From Chitinophaga solisilvae (GTDB lineage Bacteria; Bacteroidota; Bacteroidia; Chitinophagales; Chitinophagaceae), in NCBI RefSeq assembly GCF_009928525.1, contig NZ_JAABOK010000004.1, forward strand, positions 310,001-374,000: DNA of 64,000 nucleotides, given 5' to 3'. This document shows positions 47,952 through 58,300 of this stretch, piece after piece. The position numbers and the translations under genes were made by a program. The notes under the pieces were generated by a model that did not search any database, was not told where the DNA came from, and saw only the letters and a list, made by a program, of their open reading frames with translations. How positions within the stretch are numbered: the stretch's first letter is position 1; each line of letters starts with the position of its first letter.

Positions 47952-49021
47952 GATGTATGTGTTGACAGTTTTATATAGTCAGGATAACTAACATTATCAT
48001 TCAGGGGGTGTGTCAGGATTACGCCGCCGTTGTCCAGCTTACCGGACTCGGTGAAGCCTGCAAATTTGTAGGTGATGTACATGACCCGGTTCCGGTCTGT
48101 AGGCAGGAATTCCGCTTCCAGGCGGAAACCCTTTTCCCGTGCGGAGTTCATGATATAGTGCAGCAGTACGGTGCCTACGCCGCGGGACATGACGCGGCAG
48201 GACATGAGCAGTAGTTTCAGTGTCCAGGTATCTCCGTTGCGTTCCACCATAGCCACACCGATTTTGCCGTAAGAGCCGTATTTGTCTGTCAGCTCTGCTA
48301 CAAACAGCTGATGGTCCGGGGACTTCAGCAGGGCTTCCAGTTCCTCATAAGAGTAGGAGTAGCCGGTGGCATTCAGCTGGTTGGTGCGGATGGTTAATTC
48401 TTCTACTCTTTGCAGATCGTTGACGGTAGCGGGTTGTATGGAGAATGCCAGTTGCAGCGATTCCAGGAACTGGCGGTTGTTGCCGATTTCCTGTTCTTCC
48501 AGGTTTCTGATATCGTCGTCGATATACATTTTTCTTCTGAGGGAAGATTCATCTGTAATGAAGCGGGGTTTGAACTCCTGCAGGATGTTGCCGATAACGT
48601 CTACATCGAGGCAGCGTACCTGTTCATGTACAAAGGCTACCTCGTCGCGTTCAAAGGGCTGGTCATCGATAAAAACGATGGCATCCATGCCGATGTTGAG
48701 CTTCTCCCTGATTCTGCCAATGGAGCCGGATTTCAGGTCCCAGTTAATCTGCGGGTACAGAAAATATTCACGGATACCAAATTCTTCCAGCATCCGGATG
48801 GCATCTTCATGATTGTTTTTGCTGGCGATGGAGTTGATGATACCCCAGCTGTCCAACGTTTTCAGAATGTCCGTAATATCCTTTCTCAATGTCAGCTGAT
48901 CATTTTCAGAAAGGATACCGTGCCAGATGGTATGATCGAGATCCCATACTACGCACTTGACCGGTTTTTTCCGGTTATTGGCTGAGGGAGTGCCTGCTAT
49001 GCGGTTAACTGTGTTTTCCAT
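47948..49021 (-). CDS. fkbH: FkbH-type HAD protein (glyceryl transfer from 1,3-bisphosphoglycerate to ACP)
   Basis: 357 residues. The HAD motif DLDHT (D27, D29) and the SIASKNNHEDA segment mark the phosphatase/transferase part; the C-terminal half (about 195-345) is a GNAT-like domain with SRGVGTVLLHYIM. Proteins of this design take 1,3-bisphosphoglycerate, remove phosphate and load the glyceryl group on a dedicated ACP. This is the first step to methoxy-, hydroxy- or aminomalonyl-ACP in the FK520, ansamitocin and zwittermicin pathways. The other members of that set (ACP, acyl-CoA dehydrogenase, 3-hydroxyacyl-CoA dehydrogenase) are next to it, so the assignment is strong. No O-methyltransferase is in the operon, which points to hydroxymalonyl-ACP. 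Confidence 0.93.
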   Translation of the reverse strand: MENTVNRIAGTPSANNRKKPVKCVVWDLDHTIWHGILSENDQLTLRKDITDILKTLDSWGIINSIASKNNHEDAIRMLEEFGIREYFLYPQINWDLKSGSIGRIREKLNIGMDAIVFIDDQPFERDEVAFVHEQVRCLDVDVIGNILQEFKPRFITDESSLRRKMYIDDDIRNLEEQEIGNNRQFLESLQLAFSIQPATVNDLQRVEELTIRTNQLNATGYSYSYEELEALLKSPDHQLFVAELTDKYGSYGKIGVAMVERNGDTWTLKLLLMSCRVMSRGVGTVLLHYIMNSAREKGFRLEAEFLPTDRNRVMYITYKFAGFTESGKLDNGGVILTHPLNDNVSYPDYIKLSTHTS

Positions 49022-49042
49022 AAACGGTTTTGTTGCTGTTGT

Positions 49043-50011
49043 TTACACTTCAATCAGGACGCTGCTCCAGGCAGCTACCGGACTGTTGTTCATAATGAGC
49101 ACTTTTTCGCCTTTCTGAAAAAGGCCTGCGTTGATGCCGGTCTGGTAGTTGAGAAAAATATCGCCTGCACCCAGGTGACCATATTGCGCCAGATTCATGG
49201 CACAAACCGGTGAGATCTGTATGTCAAAGGCAGACTGATAATATTCATATGCCCTGGCGGAAATGTTCTGCATCAGGTAGTGATGCACCTCCTGCGGGGC
49301 AATGCCCTGGCGGCTCAGCAGTGTTTCATTGATTTCGCGGAACCTGTTTTTACTTTCGATGGCCAGCTCGAAGCCATATCTTCGTACGTCCGTACACGTT
49401 TCCCTGTACTGGTCAGGCGTCAGGTGCTGGTATTCCAGTTTAAACAGATCCCAGTAGCGGCCGTTGGTCTGAATGTCGGCGGCCACTATTTTGTTTTCAC
49501 TGTTCCTGGTAACCAGTGCTGCCACGCCGCCGTCGCCCATAATGGTAACGGGGTTCCGGAAGCGGTAGCGGGAGATGAGTTTGTTGCCATAACAGATCAG
49601 TACATTGGATGCGCTGCGGTTGGCTGCCAGGTGGTCTTTTGCGAGCTTCAGCGCCATAGAGCTGTCAGCGCATCCCAGGTTGGAGATGGCAAAGCTGATG
49701 GCATTATGCGCACCGATATCCTGTTGCAGGCGTGTACTTTCAGAACTGATAAACTGTTCCGGCATACGGCTCTGCAGGTAAATGATAAGATCGATGGAAG
49801 CCGGACTGATGCCGGTTTCCTGCAGCAGTTTTTCGCTGGCGCCCAGCGCCAGTGCATAGCTGCTGATGCTGCCTGCATCGTATACGGTGTTGATACCGCA
49901 GGTATTGAAGTAGGTTAGTTCGTTTTCTCCCAGGCTGTTTTTCTCTTCCAGGGACTGAACAGAAACGGGCGTACCGGGTGTATAGATGGCAATGGAATGA
50001 ATACCTGTCAT
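49043..50011 (-). CDS. KAS III (FabH/chalcone-synthase-like) homologue with altered catalytic triad; possible trans acyltransferase
   Basis: 322 residues with the thiolase fold of 3-oxoacyl-ACP synthase III. C114 in NLGCADSS is the expected nucleophile. The FabH triad His, in the HQANxR motif, is replaced by Met (M247 in YLMQNISAR), and the Asn motif (normally GNTSxAS) reads GHLGAGD. The decarboxylating machinery is therefore missing while the acyl-binding Cys stays. KAS III-like proteins that lost condensation and only transfer acyl groups are known in some antibiotic pathways. Here it could move the glycerate-derived unit from the free ACP to the carrier of the KS protein, whose own AT is dead. 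It lies between the acyl-CoA dehydrogenase gene (9-base gap) and fkbH (21-base gap). The transfer role is inferred. Confidence 0.85.
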   Translation of the reverse strand: MTGIHSIAIYTPGTPVSVQSLEEKNSLGENELTYFNTCGINTVYDAGSISSYALALGASEKLLQETGISPASIDLIIYLQSRMPEQFISSESTRLQQDIGAHNAISFAISNLGCADSSMALKLAKDHLAANRSASNVLICYGNKLISRYRFRNPVTIMGDGGVAALVTRNSENKIVAADIQTNGRYWDLFKLEYQHLTPDQYRETCTDVRRYGFELAIESKNRFREINETLLSRQGIAPQEVHHYLMQNISARAYEYYQSAFDIQISPVCAMNLAQYGHLGAGDIFLNYQTGINAGLFQKGEKVLIMNNSPVAAWSSVLIEV

Positions 50012-50020
50012 AATGATGAA

Positions 50021-51169
50021 TTATAAAATCGTGTCTAATCCGGCGATGCTGTGGTCTGCGATCAGTATCTGCTGTATTTCTGTGGAGCCTTCAATGATTT
50101 CCATCACTCTGGCATCGCGGAAATAGCGTTGAATGGAGAGACTGTCGTGGCACCCGAGCGCGCCATGCAACTGTACGGCGTCTGCGGCAACGGTGTTGGC
50201 TATACGCGAAGCGTGGTACTTGGCCAGCGATGTCTGGATAATGCTGTCAGGATCCTTTTTGTCGCGCAGGAAGCCGGCATTGCGGCAGAGCAGGGTGGCG
50301 GCCTTCACTTCTGTGACCATATTGGTGATCTTCTGTTTGGTCAGCTGATGATCTTTCAGCAGCTGTCCGTACTGCTGGCGGGTTCTGGCGTACTGAATAC
50401 TGTCTTCCAGGCAGGCGCGGGCTATACCCAGCGAGCCGCAGGCTACGCTGTAGCGGCCGTTGTCCAGCGCAGTATTCACAATCTGCGGAAGGCCCCAGCC
50501 TTTGCGGCCGAGGATATTCTCTGCCGGCACCACACAATGCTTCAGGTGTATCTCTGCTATCATGGAAGCGCGCGTACCCAGGATGCCCTCCATGGGTTTG
50601 ATGGTCAGCCCCGGTGTGTTACGTTCTACCAGAAAGGCGGTGATGCCCTGTTCTCCCCGTGCAACGATGACATACAGGTCTGCAATCTGCGCAAACGTGA
50701 TCCATTTCTTTACACCATTCAGCTCATAGCTGCCGTTCTGCTCCGTGTAGCTGGTTTTGATACCGGCGGTATCGCTGCCGGCATCCGGTTCGGATAGTCC
50801 GAAGGCTGCCAGTTTAAGCCCTCTGGCCAGCAACGGCAGCCAGTGTTCCTTCTGCCCTTTGGTACCCCAGCGCAGGATGGTTTCCGCAGTGAGTGAAGTA
50901 TGTACTGTAATCAGACTACGGGTAGAAGAACAGGCGCGGCCTATCTCTTCATTCAGCAATCCGTAAGACAGCTGATCCATGCCTCTGCCGCCGTATTCAA
51001 CCGGGAGGGTAGCGCCCAGGTAACCCTGTTCACCCAGCTGCTGAATAAGTTCCAGCGGAATATAGCCTTCCTTGTCATATGCATTGGCATACGGCAGCAG
51101 CTCGGTATCCACAAAGCTCCGGAACTCTTTGCGGAGTGCCTGCTGTGTTGCGGTTAATTCCAGGTTCAT
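50021..51169 (-). CDS. fkbI: Acyl-CoA dehydrogenase-like flavoprotein (FkbI type)
   Basis: 382 residues, full length for the family. Recognisable signatures are FGLSEPDAGSD for the flavin/substrate region and EIIEGSTEIQQI near the C-terminus with the catalytic-position Glu at 360. In the FkbH pathway the FkbI enzyme acts on the ACP-bound semialdehyde formed from the glyceryl unit and gives hydroxymalonyl-ACP. The gene starts 3 bases after the ACP gene. Assignment to this pathway instead of fatty acid breakdown rests on its four neighbours. Confidence 0.92.
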   Translation of the reverse strand: MNLELTATQQALRKEFRSFVDTELLPYANAYDKEGYIPLELIQQLGEQGYLGATLPVEYGGRGMDQLSYGLLNEEIGRACSSTRSLITVHTSLTAETILRWGTKGQKEHWLPLLARGLKLAAFGLSEPDAGSDTAGIKTSYTEQNGSYELNGVKKWITFAQIADLYVIVARGEQGITAFLVERNTPGLTIKPMEGILGTRASMIAEIHLKHCVVPAENILGRKGWGLPQIVNTALDNGRYSVACGSLGIARACLEDSIQYARTRQQYGQLLKDHQLTKQKITNMVTEVKAATLLCRNAGFLRDKKDPDSIIQTSLAKYHASRIANTVAADAVQLHGALGCHDSLSIQRYFRDARVMEIIEGSTEIQQILIADHSIAGLDTIL

Positions 51170-51172
51170 CTG

Positions 51173-51430
51173 TTATTTATCTTTCTTTTTAAGAATAAAT
51201 GCTTCCAGGTTTTCTACCGTGCTGAAATTTTGCAGGTTCAGGTCTTCATTCTCCACGGTGATATCGAAAGACTGTTCGAGGAATACGACCAGTTCCAGTG
51301 CAAAGAGAGAGTTGACAAGTCCTGCCGCGAAAATATCTTCGGCGTCATTGAACTGGATATCCTGTCCTACACGTTTACGGAGAAATTCCCTGATGATTGT
51401 TCTGGCGCCGGCCTGTGTTGTTGTGTCCAT
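51173..51430 (-). CDS. fkbJ: Discrete acyl carrier protein (FkbJ type)
   Basis: 85 residues. The phosphopantetheine site is S41 in AAGLVNSLFALEL, with the expected Leu after Ser and an acidic helix behind it (FLEQSFDITVENEDL). The protein ends in a Lys-rich tail. It should carry the glyceryl, then semialdehyde, then hydroxymalonyl unit made by the neighbouring enzymes. It lies 45 bases after the 3-hydroxyacyl-CoA dehydrogenase gene and 3 bases before the acyl-CoA dehydrogenase gene. Confidence 0.93.
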   Translation of the reverse strand: MDTTTQAGARTIIREFLRKRVGQDIQFNDAEDIFAAGLVNSLFALELVVFLEQSFDITVENEDLNLQNFSTVENLEAFILKKKDK

Positions 51431-51475
51431 GTAATAATTGCTTTTGTGTGATGAAGTATTTTGTTGGATGACTGC

Positions 51476-52321
51476 TTAGTATTTATAAAAACCTTCCTTA
51501 CTTTTTCTGCCGTGTAAACCTGCGTCCACCATCTTTTTGAGGAGGGGAGCGGGACGGAATTTCGGGTCGTTGTAGCTGGCGAAGAGTACATCGAGGGTAT
51601 AGAGGATGGTATCCAGGCCAATGAGGTCGGCAGTTTCGAGTGGCCCCATTTTATGGCCGAAGCACTCCCGGAATATTTTGTCAATATCCGGAACAGTGGC
51701 AACGCCGTCCTGCAGGGTAAATACGGCCTCATTCACGGTGAGCATCAATACCCTGTTGGAAACAAATCCGGGGTAATCGTTCACCACCACGCCGGTCATC
51801 TTTACAGACTGCAGCAGCTCCTGTGTGATGCTGATGGTAGCTTCGGTGGTGTGATAGCCACGGATCACTTCCACGGTAGGTTTCAGGTGCACCGGATTCA
51901 TGAAGTGGATACCGTTGACCTGCTGCGGATGTTGCAGGAAGGAGGCCAGCCGGGTTACAGAAACAGCGGAGGTATTTACAGCGAGAATCGCATGATCTGC
52001 CAGGATACCGTTCAGCTGCCGGTATAAATTTTCTTTGAGGGAAATATTCTCCGTAATATTTTCAATGATGTAATCTGCCGCAGATACGGACTGCAGGTCA
52101 GCGGTAAACGTGATTTTGTCGAGCACGTTTACGGTACTGGCGGATTTGTGCAGCATTCTGTCCAGTCTTTCGATATTACGGATCTCCTTTCTGGCATGCT
52201 CCAGTGCTGCTTCGGAGTTGTCGGTCAGTAACACGGGGTAGCCGTATTTGGCAAACTGGTAGGCAACGCCCTGGCCCATTACGCCCGCTCCGATTACAGC
52301 AATTGTTTTGATAGTGGTCAT
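51476..52321 (-). CDS. fkbK: 3-hydroxyacyl-CoA dehydrogenase-like enzyme (FkbK type)
   Basis: 281 residues. The N-terminal NAD-binding site is IAVIGAGVMGQG (GxGxxG at 11-16) and the catalytic region reads NTSAVSV and, later, GIHFMNPVHLKPTVEV with the active-site His. The C-terminal helical dimerisation domain is complete. In the FkbH pathway this enzyme oxidises the 3-hydroxyl of ACP-bound glycerate to the aldehyde. It is encoded 21 bases after the first NRPS gene of the operon and ahead of the ACP gene. Confidence 0.92.
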   Translation of the reverse strand: MTTIKTIAVIGAGVMGQGVAYQFAKYGYPVLLTDNSEAALEHARKEIRNIERLDRMLHKSASTVNVLDKITFTADLQSVSAADYIIENITENISLKENLYRQLNGILADHAILAVNTSAVSVTRLASFLQHPQQVNGIHFMNPVHLKPTVEVIRGYHTTEATISITQELLQSVKMTGVVVNDYPGFVSNRVLMLTVNEAVFTLQDGVATVPDIDKIFRECFGHKMGPLETADLIGLDTILYTLDVLFASYNDPKFRPAPLLKKMVDAGLHGRKSKEGFYKY

Positions 52322-52342
52322 GTACGGTTTTATTGTTGGTGT

Positions 52343-55300
52343 TTAGAATTCAACTCTTTTGGCTTTTGACGGCTGTCTGGAATTTTTATGCATGCTTCTG
52401 TTTACGGCAGCTGCCTGTTCCCGGATAGTGGGTTTGTCGAACAGGTCACTGACTTTCAGCGCGTCGCCGAACGACTGCTGCAGAAGGCTGAGCATATTGA
52501 TGATTTTAAGACTGTTGCCGCCTATGGTGAAGAAGTTATCGGTGGTGCTGATCTGATCGGATTCCAGGATCGTCTGCCAGATGTGCAGCAGCTTTGATTC
52601 GGTGGCATCTTCCGGTAAGGTCAGGCCAGCACCGTTGCCTGCGTTTATTTCCGGCTCCGGCAGCGCTTTGCGGTCTATCTTTTCGTTGCTGGTCAGCGGG
52701 AATTTTTCCATCACTATAAAGAAAGACGGAATCATGTACGCCGGCAGCGAAGCGCCGAGATGAGCGCGCAGCAGTGCGGGATCCAGCTGACGGGCGCTGA
52801 TGACGTAGGCGCAGAGATACTTATTGCCGCCATTGTCTGTTTTGTCAATTACCAGCGCCTGCTTTATTTCCGGATGTTCCATCAGTTTGTTTTCTATCTC
52901 TCCCGGTTCAATTCTGAATCCACGGATTTTTACCTGATGATCTTTCCTGCCGGAGAAGAAGATATTACCATCCGGCAGCCATTTGGCGAGATCTCCGGTT
53001 CTATACAGCTTCCGGCCGGGTTCAAACGGATTATCTACAAATTTCTCTGCTGTCAGGGCCGGGTTGTGAAGGTAGCCTCTGGCCAGTCCTTCTCCGGCGA
53101 TGCAGAGTTCTCCGGGTACGCCGGCAGGCTGCAGCTGCATATGTTCATTGACAATATACAGGCGCGCATTACGCAGCGGCTTACCGATAGGAATATAAAC
53201 CCCTCTGGGCTGCCCCGGCTGATAACGGTACCAGGAGCAGGATACAGCCGCTTCCGTTGGTCCGTAGGCGTTAACGATTTCCATTTTTTCGTTGAGCGAA
53301 ATATATTGCTGCAGGGTGGTGTCCTTGATCGGTTCCACACCCACAAACAGTTTATTGACAGATACCGGTGTATTACCCCTGAGCGTTTTATACAGCGGCT
53401 GCAGCAGAGACGGCGGTATATAACAGAAGGTAACGCCTTTGGCGGTAATAACGGCTGCGAGCGATTTTACATCGTATACATGTTCCCTGTTTACCAGCAC
53501 CAGCCTGGCGCCGTGTACCAGCGGAATAAATATTTCCAGTACGCTGGCATCGAAGGAAATGTTGCTCAGGCTGAGACACACATCCGCTGCGCTGAATCCG
53601 TTCCGATAGTTGCCGGCATTGGATAATACACTGTTGTAGAAAGAATGATGCTCTATCAGCACCCCTTTGGGTTTACCGGTAGAACCGGACGTATAGATTA
53701 CATAGGCCAGGCTCTCCGGCGAACGTTTTACCGGCGGCATTGCTGTGACGGCAGCCGGCAGGGCGTCGATGAAAATTTTATTTGCGGCGTAGGACAGGTT
53801 GTCGCTCAGCTGCTGCTGCGTGAGTACCAGCAGTGCGCCGCTGTTGTCCAGCATATAGCGTACACGCTCTTCCGGATAATCCGGATCTACGGGAAGATAG
53901 GCTGCGCCTGCCTTCAGAATTGCCAGCATGCCTGTAATCATGTCCACGGAACGCTCCGTACATAATGCTATTATTTTGTCGGGGCCTGCACCTGCGGCCT
54001 GCAATACTGCCGCCACGCGGCTTACACGAGCTTCGAGCTCCCGGTAGGTGACAGTGCCTTTTTCAGTGTCTACGGCTATATGATCCGGGTATTGTGCTGC
54101 ACGCTTTTCAAACAGGGTATAAATATCTTTTTCTCCTTCCGGGAATGGCGTATATGCGTTACCGGTAGCATGACTGAACTGCAGGATCTGTTCTTTTTCT
54201 GCCGCGCTGATAATGCTGATGTGTTGCAGCTGTATCTCCGGATTGGCGGCTATCTGCGCCAGTACTTCCAGGTAGTGTGCCGCGAAGCGGGTGATGGTGT
54301 CTGGTGCAAAAATCCTGGTGGCATATTCAATGCCGCCGGATAATTCACCGTCTTCCGTTTCATGGATTTCCAGCGTCAGGTCCATTTTGGAAATGGTGCG
54401 GGGCACAGGAACGGGGCTGACTTCCACATCTGCCAGCTGCAGGAACTGACCCTGGTCGGCACGGTAGGTGAACATATAATCGAAGAGCGGGTTACGGCTC
54501 ATGTCGCGCGTGATGTCGAGATCATCCAGCAGGGCTTCAAAAGGGTAGTCCTGGTGCTCAAAAGCGCGGAGCGACAGTTCCTTTATCTCCCGCAGAAAAT
54601 CAGGGAATCGCTTTTCCGCAGCTGGTGCGGTTCTCATCGGGAGTGTGTTCACGAACATGCCCAGCAGTTCCTGTACATCCGCATGGGAGCGGCCGGCAAC
54701 GGGTGTACCGGTGATGATATCTTCCTGTCCGCTGTACCTGGATAACAGGATGTTATAGGCCGCCAGCATTAGCATGAAGCTGGTAGCTCCGTTGGCACGG
54801 CTGATTTCCTTGATGGCGGTGCTGAGCGTTGCAGGTATGGAAAAGGTATACCAGGCCCCGTCATATGATTTTACAGGCGGGCGTACATAATCTACCGGCA
54901 TATTGAGCAAGGTGGTTTCTTCTTCAAACTGCGCTTTCCAGAATGCTCTGGCAGAGCGGGCTTCAGCGGACTGCAACCATTGCTGCTGCCATACGGCGTA
55001 GTCTTTGGTTTGTACTGCCAATACCGGCAGCGCGTCGCCGTTATAGGCGGCGCTGAGTTCCTGCAACAGGTTGCTGACAGCTACTCCGTCTGCAATGATA
55101 TGGTGAAGGTCCAGCAGCAGGTAATACCGGTCGCTGTCCGTTTTCACGATGGCGGCCCGCAGCAGCGGTGCTGCTGTCAGCGGAAACGGCTGAATGAATG
55201 CATTGATAAAATCAGGTAGCTTGTCTGCCGGGCATTCGTGCAGCGGTATGTCTGTCAGCACATCTTCCTGTACCACCTGTATCACTTCGTTATCCCGTAT

Positions 55301-58300
55301 ATCGAAAGCGGTGCGCAATATTTCATGCCTGCTGACCAGCAGGTGCAGGGCATCTGTCAGGCGCTTCAGATCCGGTTGGCCGGTAAGGGCGTATACGACG
55401 GGTATATTATAGGAGATACCTGCGCCATCAATCTGGTTGATGATATACAACCTCTTTTCTGCCGATGATGCCGGATACCATGCCTGTGGTGTGGCCGGAA
55501 CAATATGATGATGTGCAGAGCGCACGCCCTTCGCGATACGCGCTGCCATATCCCGGAAGGCAGGGGCCGCGAATATTTCGCGCAGCGGCAGTTCCACATG
55601 GAATTGTTTATGGATGAGGGCCGACAGCTGTGCTGCTTTAAGGGAGTGACCGCCCAGTTCAAAGAAGTGATGATGGAGGCTCACGTTTGGTACATGCAAT
55701 ACTTTGCTCCATAGCGCGGCTAATTGCAGCTCTGTATCCGTTACAGGGGCCTCGTAGCCCGCAGCAGCGATCGCTGCTGCCTGGGGCTCAGGCAGCCGTT
55801 TACGGTCAATCTTGCCATTGCCGGTCAGCGGGAAGCTGTCCATCAGCAGGAAGAAGGCCGGCACCATATAATCGGGGAGGAAGGCGGAGAGATGCTGACG
55901 TAGATCCGTTGGCGTTATGTTCTCCTGTGTGGCTACATAAGCGCAGAGGTATTTATCGCCGGCGGGGTCTTCGCGGTCAATTACCAGTACGTCACTGACC
56001 GCAGGATGCGCGAGCAGTTTGCTTTCAATTTCGCCCAGCTCAATACGGAATCCCCTGATTTTTACCTGGTGGTCTATTCTGCCGAGGTACTCGAAATCCG
56101 CGTCTGGCAACATTTTAGCGAGGTCGCCGGTGCGGTACAGTTTTTCTCCGGGGATATAGGGGTGGGGGATGAACCTTTCTGCAGTGAGTGCGGAGCGGTT
56201 GAGGTATCCTCTGGCGAGGCCGGCGCCGCCAACGCATAATTCGCCTGCACTGCCGCGTGGCATAAGACGGCCGTCTCTGTCCAGTATCACCATCGAGAGT
56301 GTAGGGATCGGCTTGCCGATGTTGCTGGCGTTACTGTCGATTTCTTTTGATGTAATTTCCTTGTAAGTCACATGCACGGTAGTTTCTGTGATGCCGTACA
56401 TGTTTATCAGCCGGCATGCCGGATATTGCTGCTGCCATGCCTTTAGCTTGCCGGGTTTGAGCGCTTCGCCGCCGAAGATGACATACCGCAGCTGCAACGG
56501 CATATGGTGTTCCTGCGCCGCTGCGGCGAGGTTGTAGAATGCGCCGGGCGTCTGGTTGAGCACTGTCACCCGTTGCTGCTGAAGCAGCTGCAGAAAGTCG
56601 CCTGCATGCTGTGCTACTGCTTTGGACACAATGACGAGCCTGCCGCCGAAGAGCAGTGCGCCGTACATCTCCCAGACAGAGAAGTCAAAACAATAGGAGT
56701 GGAACAGCGTCCAGGTATCAGCTGCAGAGAAATCAAAGAGATCTTTTTCGTTGAAGAACAGGCGCACCACGTTGCGATGTTCTATCATCACGCCTTTGGG
56801 CTTTCCGGTGGAGCCGGAAGTATAGATGATATAAGCCAGGTCCTGCGGTTTTACGGCTACCGGACGGAAAGCAGCAGCTGCCGGCAGCTGGTCGGTGCAG
56901 ATGGTATGACCGTTGTAATAGGGCAATGCGGGAATATCAGAGCGGGTCATCAGCACGGCCGCGCCGCTGTCTTCCAGCATGTATTGAATCCTGTCTGCCG
57001 GATAATCGGGATCTATGGGGAGGTATGCTGCGCCTGCCTTGAGAATGCCCAGCAATGCCGCTATCATATCCGGACTTCTGTCCAGCAGCACGGCAATAAT
57101 CCGGTCCCGCGTATCCGGCATCACAGCCTGTATGTTGGCAGCTACCTGGTTGGCTTTCGCCTGTAATACGCCGTAGGTCATCTCTTCGTTATTCCATATC
57201 AGCGCAGTATTATCGGGAAATGCATTCGCCTGTTCATCGAAGAAGTGATGTATGCATTTATCTTCCGGATAAGCTGCGAGGGTATCATTGCATTCCGTGA
57301 GCAGCCATTGTTCTTCTGCGGGGCTGAGCATGGGGATGGCAGCCAGCGGCTGATCCGGCTGCGTCAGCACGGTAGTCAGTATCTGCAGGTAGTGCTGTAG
57401 CAGGGTTTGCACAGTATCCGGCAGAAATAAGCCGGTGCTGTATTCCAGGCTGAGGGTGAGGGACTGATCTGATTGCATGGCTTCCAGCAACAGATCAAAT
57501 TTGCTGACATGATAGGCTGGCTGTAATGCTTGTGCGGAGCCTGTTTCCACCGGCAGCATTATTTTCTCTTCCTGCAGGAAGGAGAACATAATATCGAACA
57601 GCGGATGCCTGCTCAGATCTCTTTTCAGCTGCAGCTTGTCAATCAGTTGCTCAAACGGATAGTCCTGATGTCTTAGTCCGGCAGCGCTGGTCTGGCTGAT
57701 GGCGGAGAGCAGTTCGCGGAAAGTCTGTTGTCCGGACGGGAAAGTTCTGATAGCGAGGGTGTTGATAAATGCGCCCATCACATTTTCCAGTTCTGCGCGG
57801 GTACGTCCTGCGGCAGGAACGCCGATAACAATATCGCTGTTGCCGGAGTATTTATACAGCAGGGTGCTGAAAGCAGCCATGAGCAACTGATGCAGGGTAG
57901 TGCCCCATTGTTCGCAGCTTTGTGTCAGCTGGCGGTATACTTCCGCAGGGAGCGTCAGCTGTTCTCTTTTGCCGTGGAAGGATTGCTGTGCGGGCCGGGG
58001 GAAATCTGCCGGCAGACTGAGCGCCGGTACTTCGTCTGCAAACTGTTGCAGCCAGTAGTTTTCCTGTTCCTGCAACAAAGCGGTATCCGGACGGTTTTGC
58101 TGCCATACGGCGAAGTCTTTATACTGAAGTGTTACAGGAGGCAGCGGTGTGCCCTGATACAGCTGCAGCAATTCTGTGGTGAACAGTTCATTGGACACGG
58201 CGTCTGATACGATGTGATGCATGTCGAACAAAAACAGTCCGTTGTCATGGCCATAATCGTAATAATGCGCGCGCAGCAGCGGCGGACTGGCCAGATCGAA

